This document shows positions 9,571-18,499 of a DNA stretch of 64,000 nt, one piece after another. The number at the start of each line of letters is the position of its first letter. Position 1 is the stretch's first letter. The translations under genes and the position numbers were made by a program. This DNA comes from an uncultured Gemmatimonadota bacterium (GTDB taxonomy: Bacteria; Gemmatimonadota; Gemmatimonadetes; Gemmatimonadales; Gemmatimonadaceae): NCBI GenBank assembly GCA_903882745.1, contig CAIRYG010000014.1, positions 124,001 through 188,000 on the forward strand, in the 5' to 3' direction. The notes beneath the pieces are model-generated. The model did not search any database. It had not been told where the DNA came from and was given only the letters and a program-made list of their open reading frames with translations.

Positions 9571-11862
9571 CTACGGCTGGATACGCGGCGTCGGGGTGTC
9601 GACCGTCTTGAGCAGTTCCTTCCAGTCAAACGAGACGGGCTTGCCGCGCACCCACTTCTCCATCCAGTCGAACTCGGACATGGACTTGGTGTACTGGTCG
9701 CGCGCTTCGGGAATGCCGTGCGTGGTGCCCGGGTAGACGAAGAACTCCGTGGGCACGCCCACGCGCTTGAGCGCCATGTGCATTTCTTCGCTCTGCGGGC
9801 GCGGTACACGCGGGTCGCCGTCGACCACGTGAATCATCATCGGGGTTTTCGCGTTCTTGACCGTCGCGATGGGCGACTGCCTCCACCAGTTCTCATACTC
9901 GTTGCCCTCGAAGAACATTTTGTCGCCGAGGTACCACTGGCGGAGGCGCTGCGTGTCGGACTGGCCGTACATCGACACCCAGTTCGCCACGCCAGCGCCC
10001 GACGAGATGGCCTTGAAGCGCGTGGTGTGGGTCTCGATCCAGTTGGAGTAGTGGCCGCCGGCGCTCCAGCCCAGGACGCCCATCTGGTTCGGGTCGACCA
10101 TCCCCTGCGCGATCAGGTAATCGACGCCGGTCATGATGTCTTGGTAGCCCTTGGTGAAGTAGTCGCCTTGGGTTTCCGTCTTGAAGGTGTCGCCGTAGTT
10201 GGTGCTGGCGCGGTAGTTCGGCATCAGCACCATGTAACCGGCGCCGGCGTAGACCTGCGCCCCGTAGCCGCCATTGAAGGTCAGTTCGTCGGCGGCCGCG
10301 GGGCCGCCGTGAATCGACACGATGAGCGGGTACTTCTGGCCCAGCACATAGCCCACCGGCTTGAGCAGCACGCCGCCGACCGAGGTGCCGTCATTGGACT
10401 TCCAGGTGATTTCTGACTCGTCGCCGAGCGCCACCTGGGAGACCTGCGGATTGGCGTCGGTGAGCCGGATCCACTTGGCGCGATCGGAGATTTGGTCGAT
10501 CGTCGGGACGGTGTAGTACGAGCTCGGGGTCTTGGGGTCGGTGTAGGTGATGACCACGGCGTTGCTGACCTCATCACGCGCGGCCGTCACGCTCCCCTTC
10601 ACACTGGTGACCGGCTTCACCTTGCCCGTGGCGACGTCGATCGCCACCACCTGCGTGGTGGCCTTGATGCCTTCGCGCGAGTAGATGGTCTTGCTGTCGT
10701 CGCTCCACCAGCCGGGGGTCACGGGGCCGTCGTAGCCGGTGCCCAGTTTGCGCCACGGACCACCGGCCAGCGCGCGCAGGTAGGTCTTCTCGAGGTGCAT
10801 GAACTTCCCGTCCTCGGGCGTGCTGTACGCAATCCACTTGCCGTCCGGGGAGAAGCTGAGCGGGCCCTCAGGGATTTCGAGGTTGTTCGTGAGGCGCTCG
10901 ACCTTTGCCGTGGCGACATCGAGCAGGTAGAGGTCGGCGGCATCGCGCTCTTCGAGGGTGCCGCGCCAGTACCGGTCATCGCGCGTGGCATTGAACCCGA
11001 CGTACTTGGCGTCGTCGGAGATCGTGAACCCGCTCACGCTGTAGTTCACATCGTTCGTGAGCCGCTTGCTGCTGCGGCTGACCAGGTCGAGCATGTAGAG
11101 ATGCACGCGGGGTTCGACGGCATTGCGAATCTTCACGCCGAACTTGGCGTCCAGGCGTCGGCGCTCGTCGCTCTGGACGGTGTCCGGCGAGAGGTAAAAG
11201 ATCTTGGATCCGTCCTTGGAGATTTGCCAGCTTTGGACCGGCGTCGAGCCGCGAGTCAGCTGCACGGCGGGTGTTTCCAGCGCATTCGCCGGGATTCCCC
11301 ACAGTTGCGTCGCCTCTGCGCGCCCCGAGGCGTACACGAGCCACTTATTGTCGCGGGTCACCGCGAACTGGCCGACGCCGCCAGCCACGTCCGTGATCTT
11401 CCGCGCTTCGCCGCCATCGGTCCGCATGTGGTAGAGCTGGTTGCCGCCGCCGGCACCACCTCGCCCGCCGGCCGCCGGCGTCGCGCCCGCTGCGCCGGCT
11501 GGTGTGCCTGCTGGCGTGCCTGCCGTGGCGTCACGGTTGCTCGAGAAGACGAAGCCGGCATCGGACACCCAGCGTGCGGGGCCCTCGTCCTTGTCTTTCG
11601 TGAAGGTGAGTTGCCGCGTCGACGGGAGCCCGTCCTTCATGGAGACGAGGTACAGATCGGACTGGCGCTTGGCTGCCTTCCAATCCGGCGTCGTCAGCGT
11701 GTACAGCATCCACTTGCCGTCAGGACTGACCGCAGGAGCGGCCGCCGTGCGCATCTCCTGCACGTCCATAAAACTCATCGGGCGTTGCTGCTGCGCCGAG
11801 AGGGTGATGGCGAGCGGCGACGCAAGCACGAACAGGGCGATCGGGAGGGAACGGAGGCGCAT
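9571..11862 (-). CDS. Secreted S9 family prolyl oligopeptidase-like peptidase
   Basis: 763 residues with a Sec signal peptide (LPIALFVLASPLAITLSAQQ). The N-terminal two thirds is a beta-propeller with TolB/WD-like repeats (SPDGKWMLY, SPDGKWIAY). The C-terminal alpha/beta-hydrolase domain has the triad Ser600 (GWSAGG), Asp683 (DGDPRVPRPQ) and His715 (PGTTHGIPEA). Expected to cleave dipeptides or acyl-amino acids from peptides in the periplasm. There is a small Gly/Ala/Thr-rich insertion (TAGTPAGTPAGAAGATPAAG) in the propeller. Followed by a strong terminator. Confidence 0.93.
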   Translation of the reverse strand: MRLRSLPIALFVLASPLAITLSAQQQRPMSFMDVQEMRTAAAPAVSPDGKWMLYTLTTPDWKAAKRQSDLYLVSMKDGLPSTRQLTFTKDKDEGPARWVSDAGFVFSSNRDATAGTPAGTPAGAAGATPAAGGRGGAGGGNQLYHMRTDGGEARKITDVAGGVGQFAVTRDNKWLVYASGRAEATQLWGIPANALETPAVQLTRGSTPVQSWQISKDGSKIFYLSPDTVQSDERRRLDAKFGVKIRNAVEPRVHLYMLDLVSRSSKRLTNDVNYSVSGFTISDDAKYVGFNATRDDRYWRGTLEERDAADLYLLDVATAKVERLTNNLEIPEGPLSFSPDGKWIAYSTPEDGKFMHLEKTYLRALAGGPWRKLGTGYDGPVTPGWWSDDSKTIYSREGIKATTQVVAIDVATGKVKPVTSVKGSVTAARDEVSNAVVITYTDPKTPSSYYTVPTIDQISDRAKWIRLTDANPQVSQVALGDESEITWKSNDGTSVGGVLLKPVGYVLGQKYPLIVSIHGGPAAADELTFNGGYGAQVYAGAGYMVLMPNYRASTNYGDTFKTETQGDYFTKGYQDIMTGVDYLIAQGMVDPNQMGVLGWSAGGHYSNWIETHTTRFKAISSGAGVANWVSMYGQSDTQRLRQWYLGDKMFFEGNEYENWWRQSPIATVKNAKTPMMIHVVDGDPRVPRPQSEEMHMALKRVGVPTEFFVYPGTTHGIPEARDQYTKSMSEFDWMEKWVRGKPVSFDWKELLKTVDTPTPRIQP

Positions 11863-11909
11863 GGAAAATTCCGTGGGGCTGGGGGATACACTACCGTGGC
11901 GAACTTCAG

Positions 11910-11945
11910 GTCAATCGTCAAGTCAATCGTCAAGTCAATCGTCAA
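11910..11945. repeat. Three perfect 12-bp tandem repeats
   Basis: Unit GTCAATCGTCAA is repeated exactly three times. The stop codon of the patatin-ferredoxin gene (11935-11937) lies inside the third copy, so copy-number change would leave or alter the C-terminal LDD. Confidence 0.9.
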
Positions 11946-13038
11946 GCACTTGGCGCTTCATGGTGGGGCGGCGCACCCCATTCCGGACGGTCTCAGCAGT
12001 AATCGCGCCGGTCGGGCACTGGTGCACAAATGCCCCGTCGGCCTTCGACCAGGTCACCCGCGGTTCAATCACCACCGCGTGGCCCGTGTCGTCCATCGTC
12101 ATCACATTCGGAGCGAGTGCCGCGCACAACCGACACCCAATACAATTCGCGCGGTCGACCGAGAGTTCCACCTCGCGGACCGGATACACGCCCCCTGACG
12201 AGCACAGGGCATCGCCGACCTCGTCGAGCGCGGCCCCGGCGGCCTGGTACCCGGCCTGGATCAGCTGCGCGGTCTGATTGAAGGTAAACAGTCCCACATT
12301 CGCGACATCCGGTTGGACGAGCATCAGTGGGGGCCCCGACCAATCGGTGATTTGCAGCGTTTGCAAGGCGTGCATCATGGTCTGCGCGGAGCGCATGAAA
12401 ATCGCCGCAAAACCCTTGTCCTTGATGCGGCGCGCCTGGGCGATGCTGGTGCTCCCCACATCGACGCCAATCACGGCATCGACCCCTTGGGTGGCAATGC
12501 TGAGGGGGAGATTTTCCATCACGCCGCCGTCCACGCAGGTGCGCCCCTGAATGACCCGGGGCGGAAAGAACCCCGGGAGCGCACAGGAGGCGTAGACGGC
12601 ATCGGCGACCGGCACGTCCTGAAGTCCCGGAAGGCCCCAGACGACCTGCGTCCCGCGCTCCAAGTCCACGGTATTCACCAGCAGGGCGGTGTCGAGTCGC
12701 CGAAACGTGGTGGGCGGCACAATCGCTTGCACAAGCGCGTCGAGCGGCCCCGCCAAATAGAGCGATGGCGCGAGCATCCGCTTGGTGACCATATGCACGT
12801 GGTCGATGCGGAAGAGGTCATCCTTGCTGAGCGCCAGCGCCCGGCGCTCCATTTCGTCGACCGGCATCCCCCCGGCGTACGCAGCCGCAATCAGGGCCCC
12901 AATGCTGGTCCCCGCGACCAGCGTCGGCCGGATGCCGCGCTCTTCGAGCGCCCGAATCACGCCGATGTGGGCGAACCCTTTCAGGCCACCGCCACCGAGG
13001 ACGAGGGAAACGCGCGCAGGGAGGAGAGAAGCCGTCAG
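11935..13038 (-). CDS. Patatin-like phospholipase fused to a C-terminal [4Fe-4S] ferredoxin domain
   Basis: About 367 residues if translation starts at CTG 13038. The patatin domain has the oxyanion-hole loop GGGGLKGFAHIGV, the nucleophile elbow GTSIGA (Ser near residue 45) and the catalytic Asp in CVDGGVMENL. A C-terminal single-cluster ferredoxin follows: C-x2-C-x2-C in NCIGCRLCAALAPNV (about residues 299-305) and a fourth Cys in HQCPTGAI (about 341). No in-frame ATG, GTG or TTG lies between the upstream in-frame stop and the oxyanion loop; only CTG (13038) and ATT (13050) fit. The first ordinary start (GTG 12960) would delete the oxyanion loop. Predicted lipid acyl hydrolase with an unusual redox domain. 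Exact start uncertain. Confidence 0.82.
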   Translation of the reverse strand: MTASLLPARVSLVLGGGGLKGFAHIGVIRALEERGIRPTLVAGTSIGALIAAAYAGGMPVDEMERRALALSKDDLFRIDHVHMVTKRMLAPSLYLAGPLDALVQAIVPPTTFRRLDTALLVNTVDLERGTQVVWGLPGLQDVPVADAVYASCALPGFFPPRVIQGRTCVDGGVMENLPLSIATQGVDAVIGVDVGSTSIAQARRIKDKGFAAIFMRSAQTMMHALQTLQITDWSGPPLMLVQPDVANVGLFTFNQTAQLIQAGYQAAGAALDEVGDALCSSGGVYPVREVELSVDRANCIGCRLCAALAPNVMTMDDTGHAVVIEPRVTWSKADGAFVHQCPTGAITAETVRNGVRRPTMKRQVLDD

Positions 13039-13167
13039 GGCTGATCCAATGGTGGGTGGGCTGTCACAGTACCTTACTCACAGACGAGTAGCTGACGACA
13101 GAAGACACGATGCGTCGAGGCTGCCACCGCGATAACTTTTTCGGCCATCCCCACCGACGGACGCCGC

Positions 13168-14364
13168 ATGACCATTCCCGACGCACTCCTCGACTTCCGT
13201 AGCGAGTTCCCGATCCTCGAGCGCTGCACCTACATGGTGTCGAATTCGCTCGGCGCGATGCCGCGTACCGTCCCCGAACGATTGGCGGAATACGCCGATC
13301 AATGGGCCACGCACGGGGTGCGCGCCTGGGCCAAGGGATGGTGGTCCATGCCACTTGCCTTAGGCGACGAGATTGCGCCGCTCATCGGGGCGGGCGCAGG
13401 CGAGGTCGCTATGGTGCCGACGGTCAGCATGGCACAGGCGGCCATCCTCTCCGCCCTCGATTTCCGGAACGGCCGCGACACCATCGTGATGACCGCGCTC
13501 GATTTTCCGAGTGTGCGCTACGTCTTTGATGAACTCGCCCCGAAACTCGGCGCGCGCGTGGTCGTGGTGCCGAGTGACGATGGATTGTCGATTGACGAAG
13601 ATCGGTTGTGTGCCGCAATCGACGAGCGCACGGCACTGGTCGCGATCTCCCACGTGCTGTTCCGTTCGGCGTACATCATGGACGTGGCACGGATTACCGC
13701 GCACGCCCATAAGATGGGCGCACTCGTCGCGCTCGACGCCTATCACTCGGTGGGCGTCATGCCGGTGGATGTCCACGCGATTGGTGCGGATTTTCTCACC
13801 GGCGGCGTGCTGAAGTGGCTCTGCGGTGGTCCCGGGGGATGCTTTCTGTACGCCGCCCCGTCGGCGAGCGAACGGTTCGCTCCCGCTCTCACGGGATGGC
13901 AGGCGCACGCGCACCCCTTCGCCTTCGCCGACGAGATGGAATACGCGGGGGGTGCCGCGCGGTGGCTTGGTGGTACGCCGGTGATTCCGGCCTTCTTTGC
14001 CAACGCAGAGGGGCCGCGGGTGATTGCACGAGCCGGGCTCGCCGCCATTCGCGAAAAGTCGGTTCGCCAAACGTCGGCACTGATTGCGATGGCCGACGCG
14101 CGCGGATACCGCGTGCATGCGCCACGCGACGACGCCCGCCGTGGCGGCACCGTCGCCTTTGACGTGCCGCATGGCGCGGAGGTCGCACAGGCGCTGCTCG
14201 AACGCGACGTCGTGATTGACTATCGTCCGGGCGCGGGCATTCGCGTGGCACCACATTTCTATACGTCCGACCATGAAGTGGCCCGTGTGGTCGAAGAAAT
14301 CGCGGATATCCTGCAGACCGAGGCTTGGCAGCGCTTTGCCGGCTCCAAGCCGGTGGTTACCTAG
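13168..14364 (+). CDS. PLP-dependent class V aminotransferase-fold enzyme, kynureninase-like
   Basis: 398 residues. Fold-type I PLP enzyme. The N-terminus has MVSNSLGAMP and the tryptophan-rich WAKGWWSMP typical of kynureninases. The PLP lysine is probably Lys216 in GGVLKWLCGGPG, preceded by ALDAYHSVG with the PLP-binding Asp. Could hydrolyse kynurenine to anthranilate, but it could also be a cysteine-desulfurase-like or other class V enzyme; no tryptophan-catabolism genes are adjacent. Divergent from the patatin gene; the 117-117 base gap between them should hold both promoters. Confidence 0.75.
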   Translation: MTIPDALLDFRSEFPILERCTYMVSNSLGAMPRTVPERLAEYADQWATHGVRAWAKGWWSMPLALGDEIAPLIGAGAGEVAMVPTVSMAQAAILSALDFRNGRDTIVMTALDFPSVRYVFDELAPKLGARVVVVPSDDGLSIDEDRLCAAIDERTALVAISHVLFRSAYIMDVARITAHAHKMGALVALDAYHSVGVMPVDVHAIGADFLTGGVLKWLCGGPGGCFLYAAPSASERFAPALTGWQAHAHPFAFADEMEYAGGAARWLGGTPVIPAFFANAEGPRVIARAGLAAIREKSVRQTSALIAMADARGYRVHAPRDDARRGGTVAFDVPHGAEVAQALLERDVVIDYRPGAGIRVAPHFYTSDHEVARVVEEIADILQTEAWQRFAGSKPVVT

Positions 14365-14427
14365 CGCTGTTCTGGCAGGCACCGTCGCGGGGCTGTAGCT
14401 TCGCCATAACCCTAGTCCCCACTGCTC

Positions 14428-14655
14428 ATGCCTCAGGCGCCGCAGAAACTCCGCAAGCAGTATGTGAACAGTGAGTACCCCCACGTGGTGCTCCGGTTCG
14501 AGGACGGGCACGAGATTGTGATCAAACGGGGCATCGGGAAGACCTTCGACATCTACGCCGGCGAGACGGTGCGCCTGCTCGCGGTGTTCGATCCCGACGC
14601 CCGCGAGCGTGAACTCGTCGCCACGCGCAAGGCTGAGGAGTTCGACGACGCGTGA
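14428..14655 (+). CDS. Small conserved-looking hypothetical protein
   Basis: 75 residues, charged and soluble, with no signal peptide or membrane segment. The sequence alternates short beta-like segments (HVVLRFEDGHEIVIK, GETVRLLAVFDPD) and resembles a small beta-barrel. It lies between the kynureninase-like gene and psuG on the same strand, 63 bases after the first and 39 before the second. I do not recognise the family. Confidence 0.65.
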   Translation: MPQAPQKLRKQYVNSEYPHVVLRFEDGHEIVIKRGIGKTFDIYAGETVRLLAVFDPDARERELVATRKAEEFDDA

Positions 14656-14694
14656 TGCGTTGTCGGAAACTCTCGCACTGAGTATCGTGCGCAG

Positions 14695-15609
14695 GTGACG
14701 ACTTCCATGATTCAAGCACTCGTGCGGCTGCACCCCGAGGTACAGCGCGCCATCGAGCACCGCCTGCCAGTGGTGGCGCTCGAAAGCTCCGTGCTCGCGC
14801 AGGGCCTTCCGATTCCTGCCAATCGCGAGGCGGACGCGCGCACCCGTGGCGCCGTGCGGCAGCTGGGGGCGATTCCAGCGGTGACCGCGCTCGTGCGCGG
14901 CGTACCGACCATTGGACTCGAGGACGTAGATCTCGAGCGGTTTCTGGCCCGTACAGGGATCGCCAAGGTCTCGGCCCGCGACCTGCCCTGGGCCATGGCC
15001 ACTGGTGCCGATGGCGCCACGACCGTGGCCGCCTCGCTGGCGCTCTGCACCGCGGCGGGGCTCCCGGTGTTCGCGACGGGTGGGATCGGCGGTGTGCATC
15101 GTGATGCCCCGTATGACGAATCGGCGGATCTCCCCGAGCTTGGGCGCTCTCCTGTCATCACCGTCTGTGCGGGCGCCAAGTCGATCCTGGATCTGCCGGC
15201 GACGCTGGAGCGACTGGAGACGCTGGGGGTCACGGTGATCGGGTATCGCACCGATGAGTTCCCTGGGTTCTTTACCCCGCGAACTGGGCTCAAGGTGCCG
15301 GCTGTGGCTGAGTCGGCTGCCCAAATCGCGGCGGCCTACCGTGCCGCCCGCGCGCTTGGGCGCCCGTCGGGGGTGCTCGTGGTGCAGCCGCCGCCGGCAG
15401 CTGCCGCGCTCGATGCTGACCTCGTGGAGTCGGCGGTGGCACACGCATTGGAGTCGGCACGAGCCGCCGGCGTCCGTGGGGCGGCGGTCACCCCCTTTCT
15501 TCTGGCCGCGGTCGAACGGGAAACGGGTGGGCGGTCACTGGCCACGAACTTGGCGCTCCTCGAAGCCAATGCCGGCCTCGCGGCGGAGATCGCGGTCGCG
15601 CTCCATTGA
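14695..15609 (+). CDS. psuG: Pseudouridine-5'-phosphate glycosidase
   Basis: 304 residues. Reversibly cleaves pseudouridine 5'-phosphate to uracil and ribose 5-phosphate. Family signatures: VVALESSVLAQGLPIPANRE near the N-terminus, GADGATTVAASLALCTAAG, FATGGIGGVHR, VCAGAKSILDLPATLE with the active-site Lys, and GYRTDEFPGFF. Length is typical. Start taken as GTG 14695; the ATG at 14707 is an alternative. No PsuK kinase gene is adjacent. Confidence 0.95.
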   Translation: MTTSMIQALVRLHPEVQRAIEHRLPVVALESSVLAQGLPIPANREADARTRGAVRQLGAIPAVTALVRGVPTIGLEDVDLERFLARTGIAKVSARDLPWAMATGADGATTVAASLALCTAAGLPVFATGGIGGVHRDAPYDESADLPELGRSPVITVCAGAKSILDLPATLERLETLGVTVIGYRTDEFPGFFTPRTGLKVPAVAESAAQIAAAYRAARALGRPSGVLVVQPPPAAAALDADLVESAVAHALESARAAGVRGAAVTPFLLAAVERETGGRSLATNLALLEANAGLAAEIAVALH

Positions 15610-15671
15610 TTGTCACCGGTACCATCGGTTACGATTCCGTTAGGATACCCGAGCTGGAGGTCAGGCGAACT

Positions 15672-16781
15672 ATGGCGTCTTCCTTCCTGAGTTCTGAGGA
15701 GTACGACGAACACGCGCACCAGCTCTACAACGAGGGCAACTACGATGGTGCCCTCGTCACGCTCCGTGAAGGCATTGGGCTCTACCCCACCGCGGTCGAG
15801 CTCCACGTGGGCCTCGGCTATGCACGCCTCGCGCGCGACGAGTTCGCGTGGGCGCGTCGGAGCTTTGAGGAGGCGCTCGTCCTCGATCCCGATCACGAAG
15901 ATGCGCTGGCCGGACTCGCCGAGACGTTGCTGCGGTTCGGGCAGATTGCGGCGTCGATCAAAACGTTCGACCGGATCCTCGAACTCGGGTACTCGGACGA
16001 CATTGAGTTGATGCTCCAGGTGACCCGTGCGCTGTTTCGCGACGGGCTGATGGAGGACGCCCTGCGATTTGTGGACGTCGCACTGCAGCAAGTGCCCGAC
16101 AACGCCGAGGCGGTGGCGATGCGTGGGTACATCGAACATCGGTCCGGGCAGGATGCAGCGGCGATTGTGACGCTCCGGCGTGCGCTCGCGCTCGAGCCGG
16201 AGTACGTCGAAGCGCGGATTTACCTCGCGAATGTGTTGTACGATCGGGGTGACTACGAGGCTGCGCTGTATCAGTTCGAAAAGACCTCGCCGGACGAGCA
16301 TTGGGATGAGCTCGGCATCTGGCGCCTGATGGAACTCAAAAAGAGCTCACAGCGGCTTGGCGACGACGATCCCTCGCTCGTGCCGTGGGACGACCGGCTT
16401 GCCGAACTCAACGAGGCGCCGGACGACATTGATGTGATGCTCGGCGAGATTGAGGCGGCCGCCAATACGCGGGCAGAAGACGAAGCGCGCCATCAGCTTG
16501 AACTGTTTGGCAGTTTGCTCGCCGAGCTCGCCGTGGAACAGGGCGCGGAGGTCGCGCACGATGTGATCGGGCGCGACGGCCGCCATTACGAAGGCAGCTG
16601 GGTGCAGATTGTGGAGCAGATGCGCGATGGCGCGGCGCAGCCCGGGCGGACGGTGGAGGAGTTCATGCAGGCGGAGGCGCGTCGTGGGTTCTCACTCACC
16701 GGCATGCTGATCTCGACTGCTGATGCTGAGGCGTTTATTCGCGGGAGCGCAGACGCGGGAATGCTGCGTATTGTGCGCTGA
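15672..16781 (+). CDS. Tetratricopeptide-repeat protein
   Basis: 369 residues from the ATG at 15672, which is preceded by GGAGG at 15656-15660. Residues about 10-220 consist of TPR-like helical pairs (YNEGNYDGALVTLREGIGLYP, ALVLDPDHEDALAGLAETLL and others). The C-terminal third is acidic and ends in a helical segment. No signal peptide, so probably cytoplasmic and scaffolding. Starts 62 bases after psuG. Function not recognisable. Confidence 0.85.
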   Translation: MASSFLSSEEYDEHAHQLYNEGNYDGALVTLREGIGLYPTAVELHVGLGYARLARDEFAWARRSFEEALVLDPDHEDALAGLAETLLRFGQIAASIKTFDRILELGYSDDIELMLQVTRALFRDGLMEDALRFVDVALQQVPDNAEAVAMRGYIEHRSGQDAAAIVTLRRALALEPEYVEARIYLANVLYDRGDYEAALYQFEKTSPDEHWDELGIWRLMELKKSSQRLGDDDPSLVPWDDRLAELNEAPDDIDVMLGEIEAAANTRAEDEARHQLELFGSLLAELAVEQGAEVAHDVIGRDGRHYEGSWVQIVEQMRDGAAQPGRTVEEFMQAEARRGFSLTGMLISTADAEAFIRGSADAGMLRIVR

Positions 16782-16821
16782 TCATGGCGACCGCTCACTG
16801 CTCGTCACTTTGGAGTTGCCA

Positions 16822-17739
16822 ATGATTGCGTTGCGGAGTGTCTCGCGTGAATACCGCTCACTGGTCGGTCGGACAGTGCGCGCGGTGGACGATGTGTCGT
16901 TGGAGGTCGCGGCCGGCGAGGTGCTCGGTATTGCCGGGCCGAACGGGGCGGGGAAAACCACGCTACTCGCCATGCTGCTCGGCTTTCTGCGACCGACCGC
17001 CGGTACGTTGCGCGTCGACGGGATGGAGCCTCGTGCGTTCGTGGAAGCACACGGTGTGGCGTATGTGCCGGAGTTGATGGCGCTGCCCCTGCACTGGACG
17101 GTCGAGAACGCGTTGCATCGCCTCGCGACCCTCGCCGATGTGCCGGCGGCGGAGCTCCCGGCGGCCGTCGATCGCGTGGTGGAGTTGCTCGCGATCGGTG
17201 AACATCGCGGGAAGCGGCTCAAGGCACTGTCGAAAGGCAATTTCCAGCGGGTCGGGATCGCGCAAGCGTTGCTCCGTGACGATATGCGACTGGTGGTGTT
17301 CGACGAGCCCACGCACGGTCTCGATCCGGTGTGGACCGCCCGCTTCCGCGAGATTGTCGCGACGATGCGACGTCCGGATCGCGTGATTGTGGTGGCCTCG
17401 CACAACCTCGATGAGTTGGAACGCATCTGCGACCGCGTCGCGATTGTGGACCGGGGGAAGATCCAGCGGGTGGTGGCCGTGGGTGGGACGGCCGGTGTTG
17501 CGTCGCCAGCGGCCGCCTATCGGATTCGTGCGGCGGCTGGAAGCGACGCGGTGGTCGCGGCCTTTCCCGGCGCGACGCGCAGCACCAGCGGTGACATTGA
17601 CGTGGGAGCGGTGGATTTGCCAACCTTGAACGCTGGACTCGCCGCGGCAATCGCGGGAGGGGCGCTGATCTCGACGGTGATTCCGCGCGAGAGTGCGTTG
17701 GAGACCGCGTTTCGCTCGGCGGTTGGAGGTGCAGCATGA
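16822..17739 (+). CDS. ABC transporter ATP-binding protein (ABC-2 type exporter)
   Basis: 305 residues from the ATG at 16822 (MIALRSVSREY), with GGAG about 6 bases upstream. Walker A is GPNGAGKT, the signature is LSKGNFQRVGIAQAL (an LSKGN variant of LSGGQ), and Walker B is LVVFDEPTHGLDP. The C-terminal segment after the ATPase domain resembles those of CcmA/NatA-type exporters. Its stop overlaps the start of the permease gene (ATGA). Substrate unknown. Confidence 0.92.
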   Translation: MIALRSVSREYRSLVGRTVRAVDDVSLEVAAGEVLGIAGPNGAGKTTLLAMLLGFLRPTAGTLRVDGMEPRAFVEAHGVAYVPELMALPLHWTVENALHRLATLADVPAAELPAAVDRVVELLAIGEHRGKRLKALSKGNFQRVGIAQALLRDDMRLVVFDEPTHGLDPVWTARFREIVATMRRPDRVIVVASHNLDELERICDRVAIVDRGKIQRVVAVGGTAGVASPAAAYRIRAAAGSDAVVAAFPGATRSTSGDIDVGAVDLPTLNAGLAAAIAGGALISTVIPRESALETAFRSAVGGAA

Positions 17740-18488
17740 TGCGCTCAGGGATGCTCCGCTATGCACGATATCAGGCGGGAGATTTCTTGTTGCAGAAGGC
17801 CTCGGTGCCCGCGGTGCTCGCGCTCTTTATCGGCGGGATGACGGTGTACATGGCCTCACGGGGCTTTATGCCGTTGGACTGGTCGACCGACATGGGCGCC
17901 GCCAATGCGCGCACGGTGCTGAAACAAGCGTTGGACATTTTCTTCCCGCTCGCGGCATTTCTCGCGGTCAACTCGATCAGCAGTGGTGATCGGCAACACG
18001 GACATGTGCGGTTCTTGTTCTCGAAGCCTGTCGCCGTGCCGGCATACTATCTGCAGACCTGGTTGGTGTACGGCGGAATGCTCGTTGCGCTCGGCGGTGC
18101 GTTCACGCTGTTGCTGCAGCTGTTTACCACCAGCTTGCCGATTGCTGGGGCAATGGAAGCTGCAGCGCTGACCTGGATGCTGGTCGGCGGGCTCGGATTT
18201 TTGTTCTCGACACTCACGCGCATGGATGGCGCGATCTTGATCCTCGCCTGGATGCTGTCGAGTGTGCTGCGCAGTGCCGCCGCGATGCGGCCCGAGAGTC
18301 CACTCCCAGAGTGGTTGCTTCCCATTGTGAAGGTGCTGCCGCCTGCTGATCGCCTCGATGCGGCGCGAACGGCACTCTATGCGGGACACTCCGCTGGAAG
18401 CGGATCGGTACTGCACGTGGTGGGGTATGGACTCGCGTGCCTGGTGCTCGGGACGTTGATCCTGCGCCGTCGGTCCCTGATTACCTGA
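17736..18488 (+). CDS. ABC-2 type transporter permease
   Basis: 250 residues with about six hydrophobic segments: an N-terminal one around VPAVLALFIGGMTVYM, one around FFPLAAFLAV, and four more to the C-terminus. The pattern SSGDRQHGHVRFLFSKPV (cytoplasmic amphipathic loop) is characteristic of ABC-2 permeases. Translationally coupled to the upstream ATPase by a 4-base overlap. Forms an exporter of unknown substrate. Confidence 0.88.
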   Translation: MMRSGMLRYARYQAGDFLLQKASVPAVLALFIGGMTVYMASRGFMPLDWSTDMGAANARTVLKQALDIFFPLAAFLAVNSISSGDRQHGHVRFLFSKPVAVPAYYLQTWLVYGGMLVALGGAFTLLLQLFTTSLPIAGAMEAAALTWMLVGGLGFLFSTLTRMDGAILILAWMLSSVLRSAAAMRPESPLPEWLLPIVKVLPPADRLDAARTALYAGHSAGSGSVLHVVGYGLACLVLGTLILRRRSLIT

Positions 18489-18499
18489 TTCGCCTTTTC

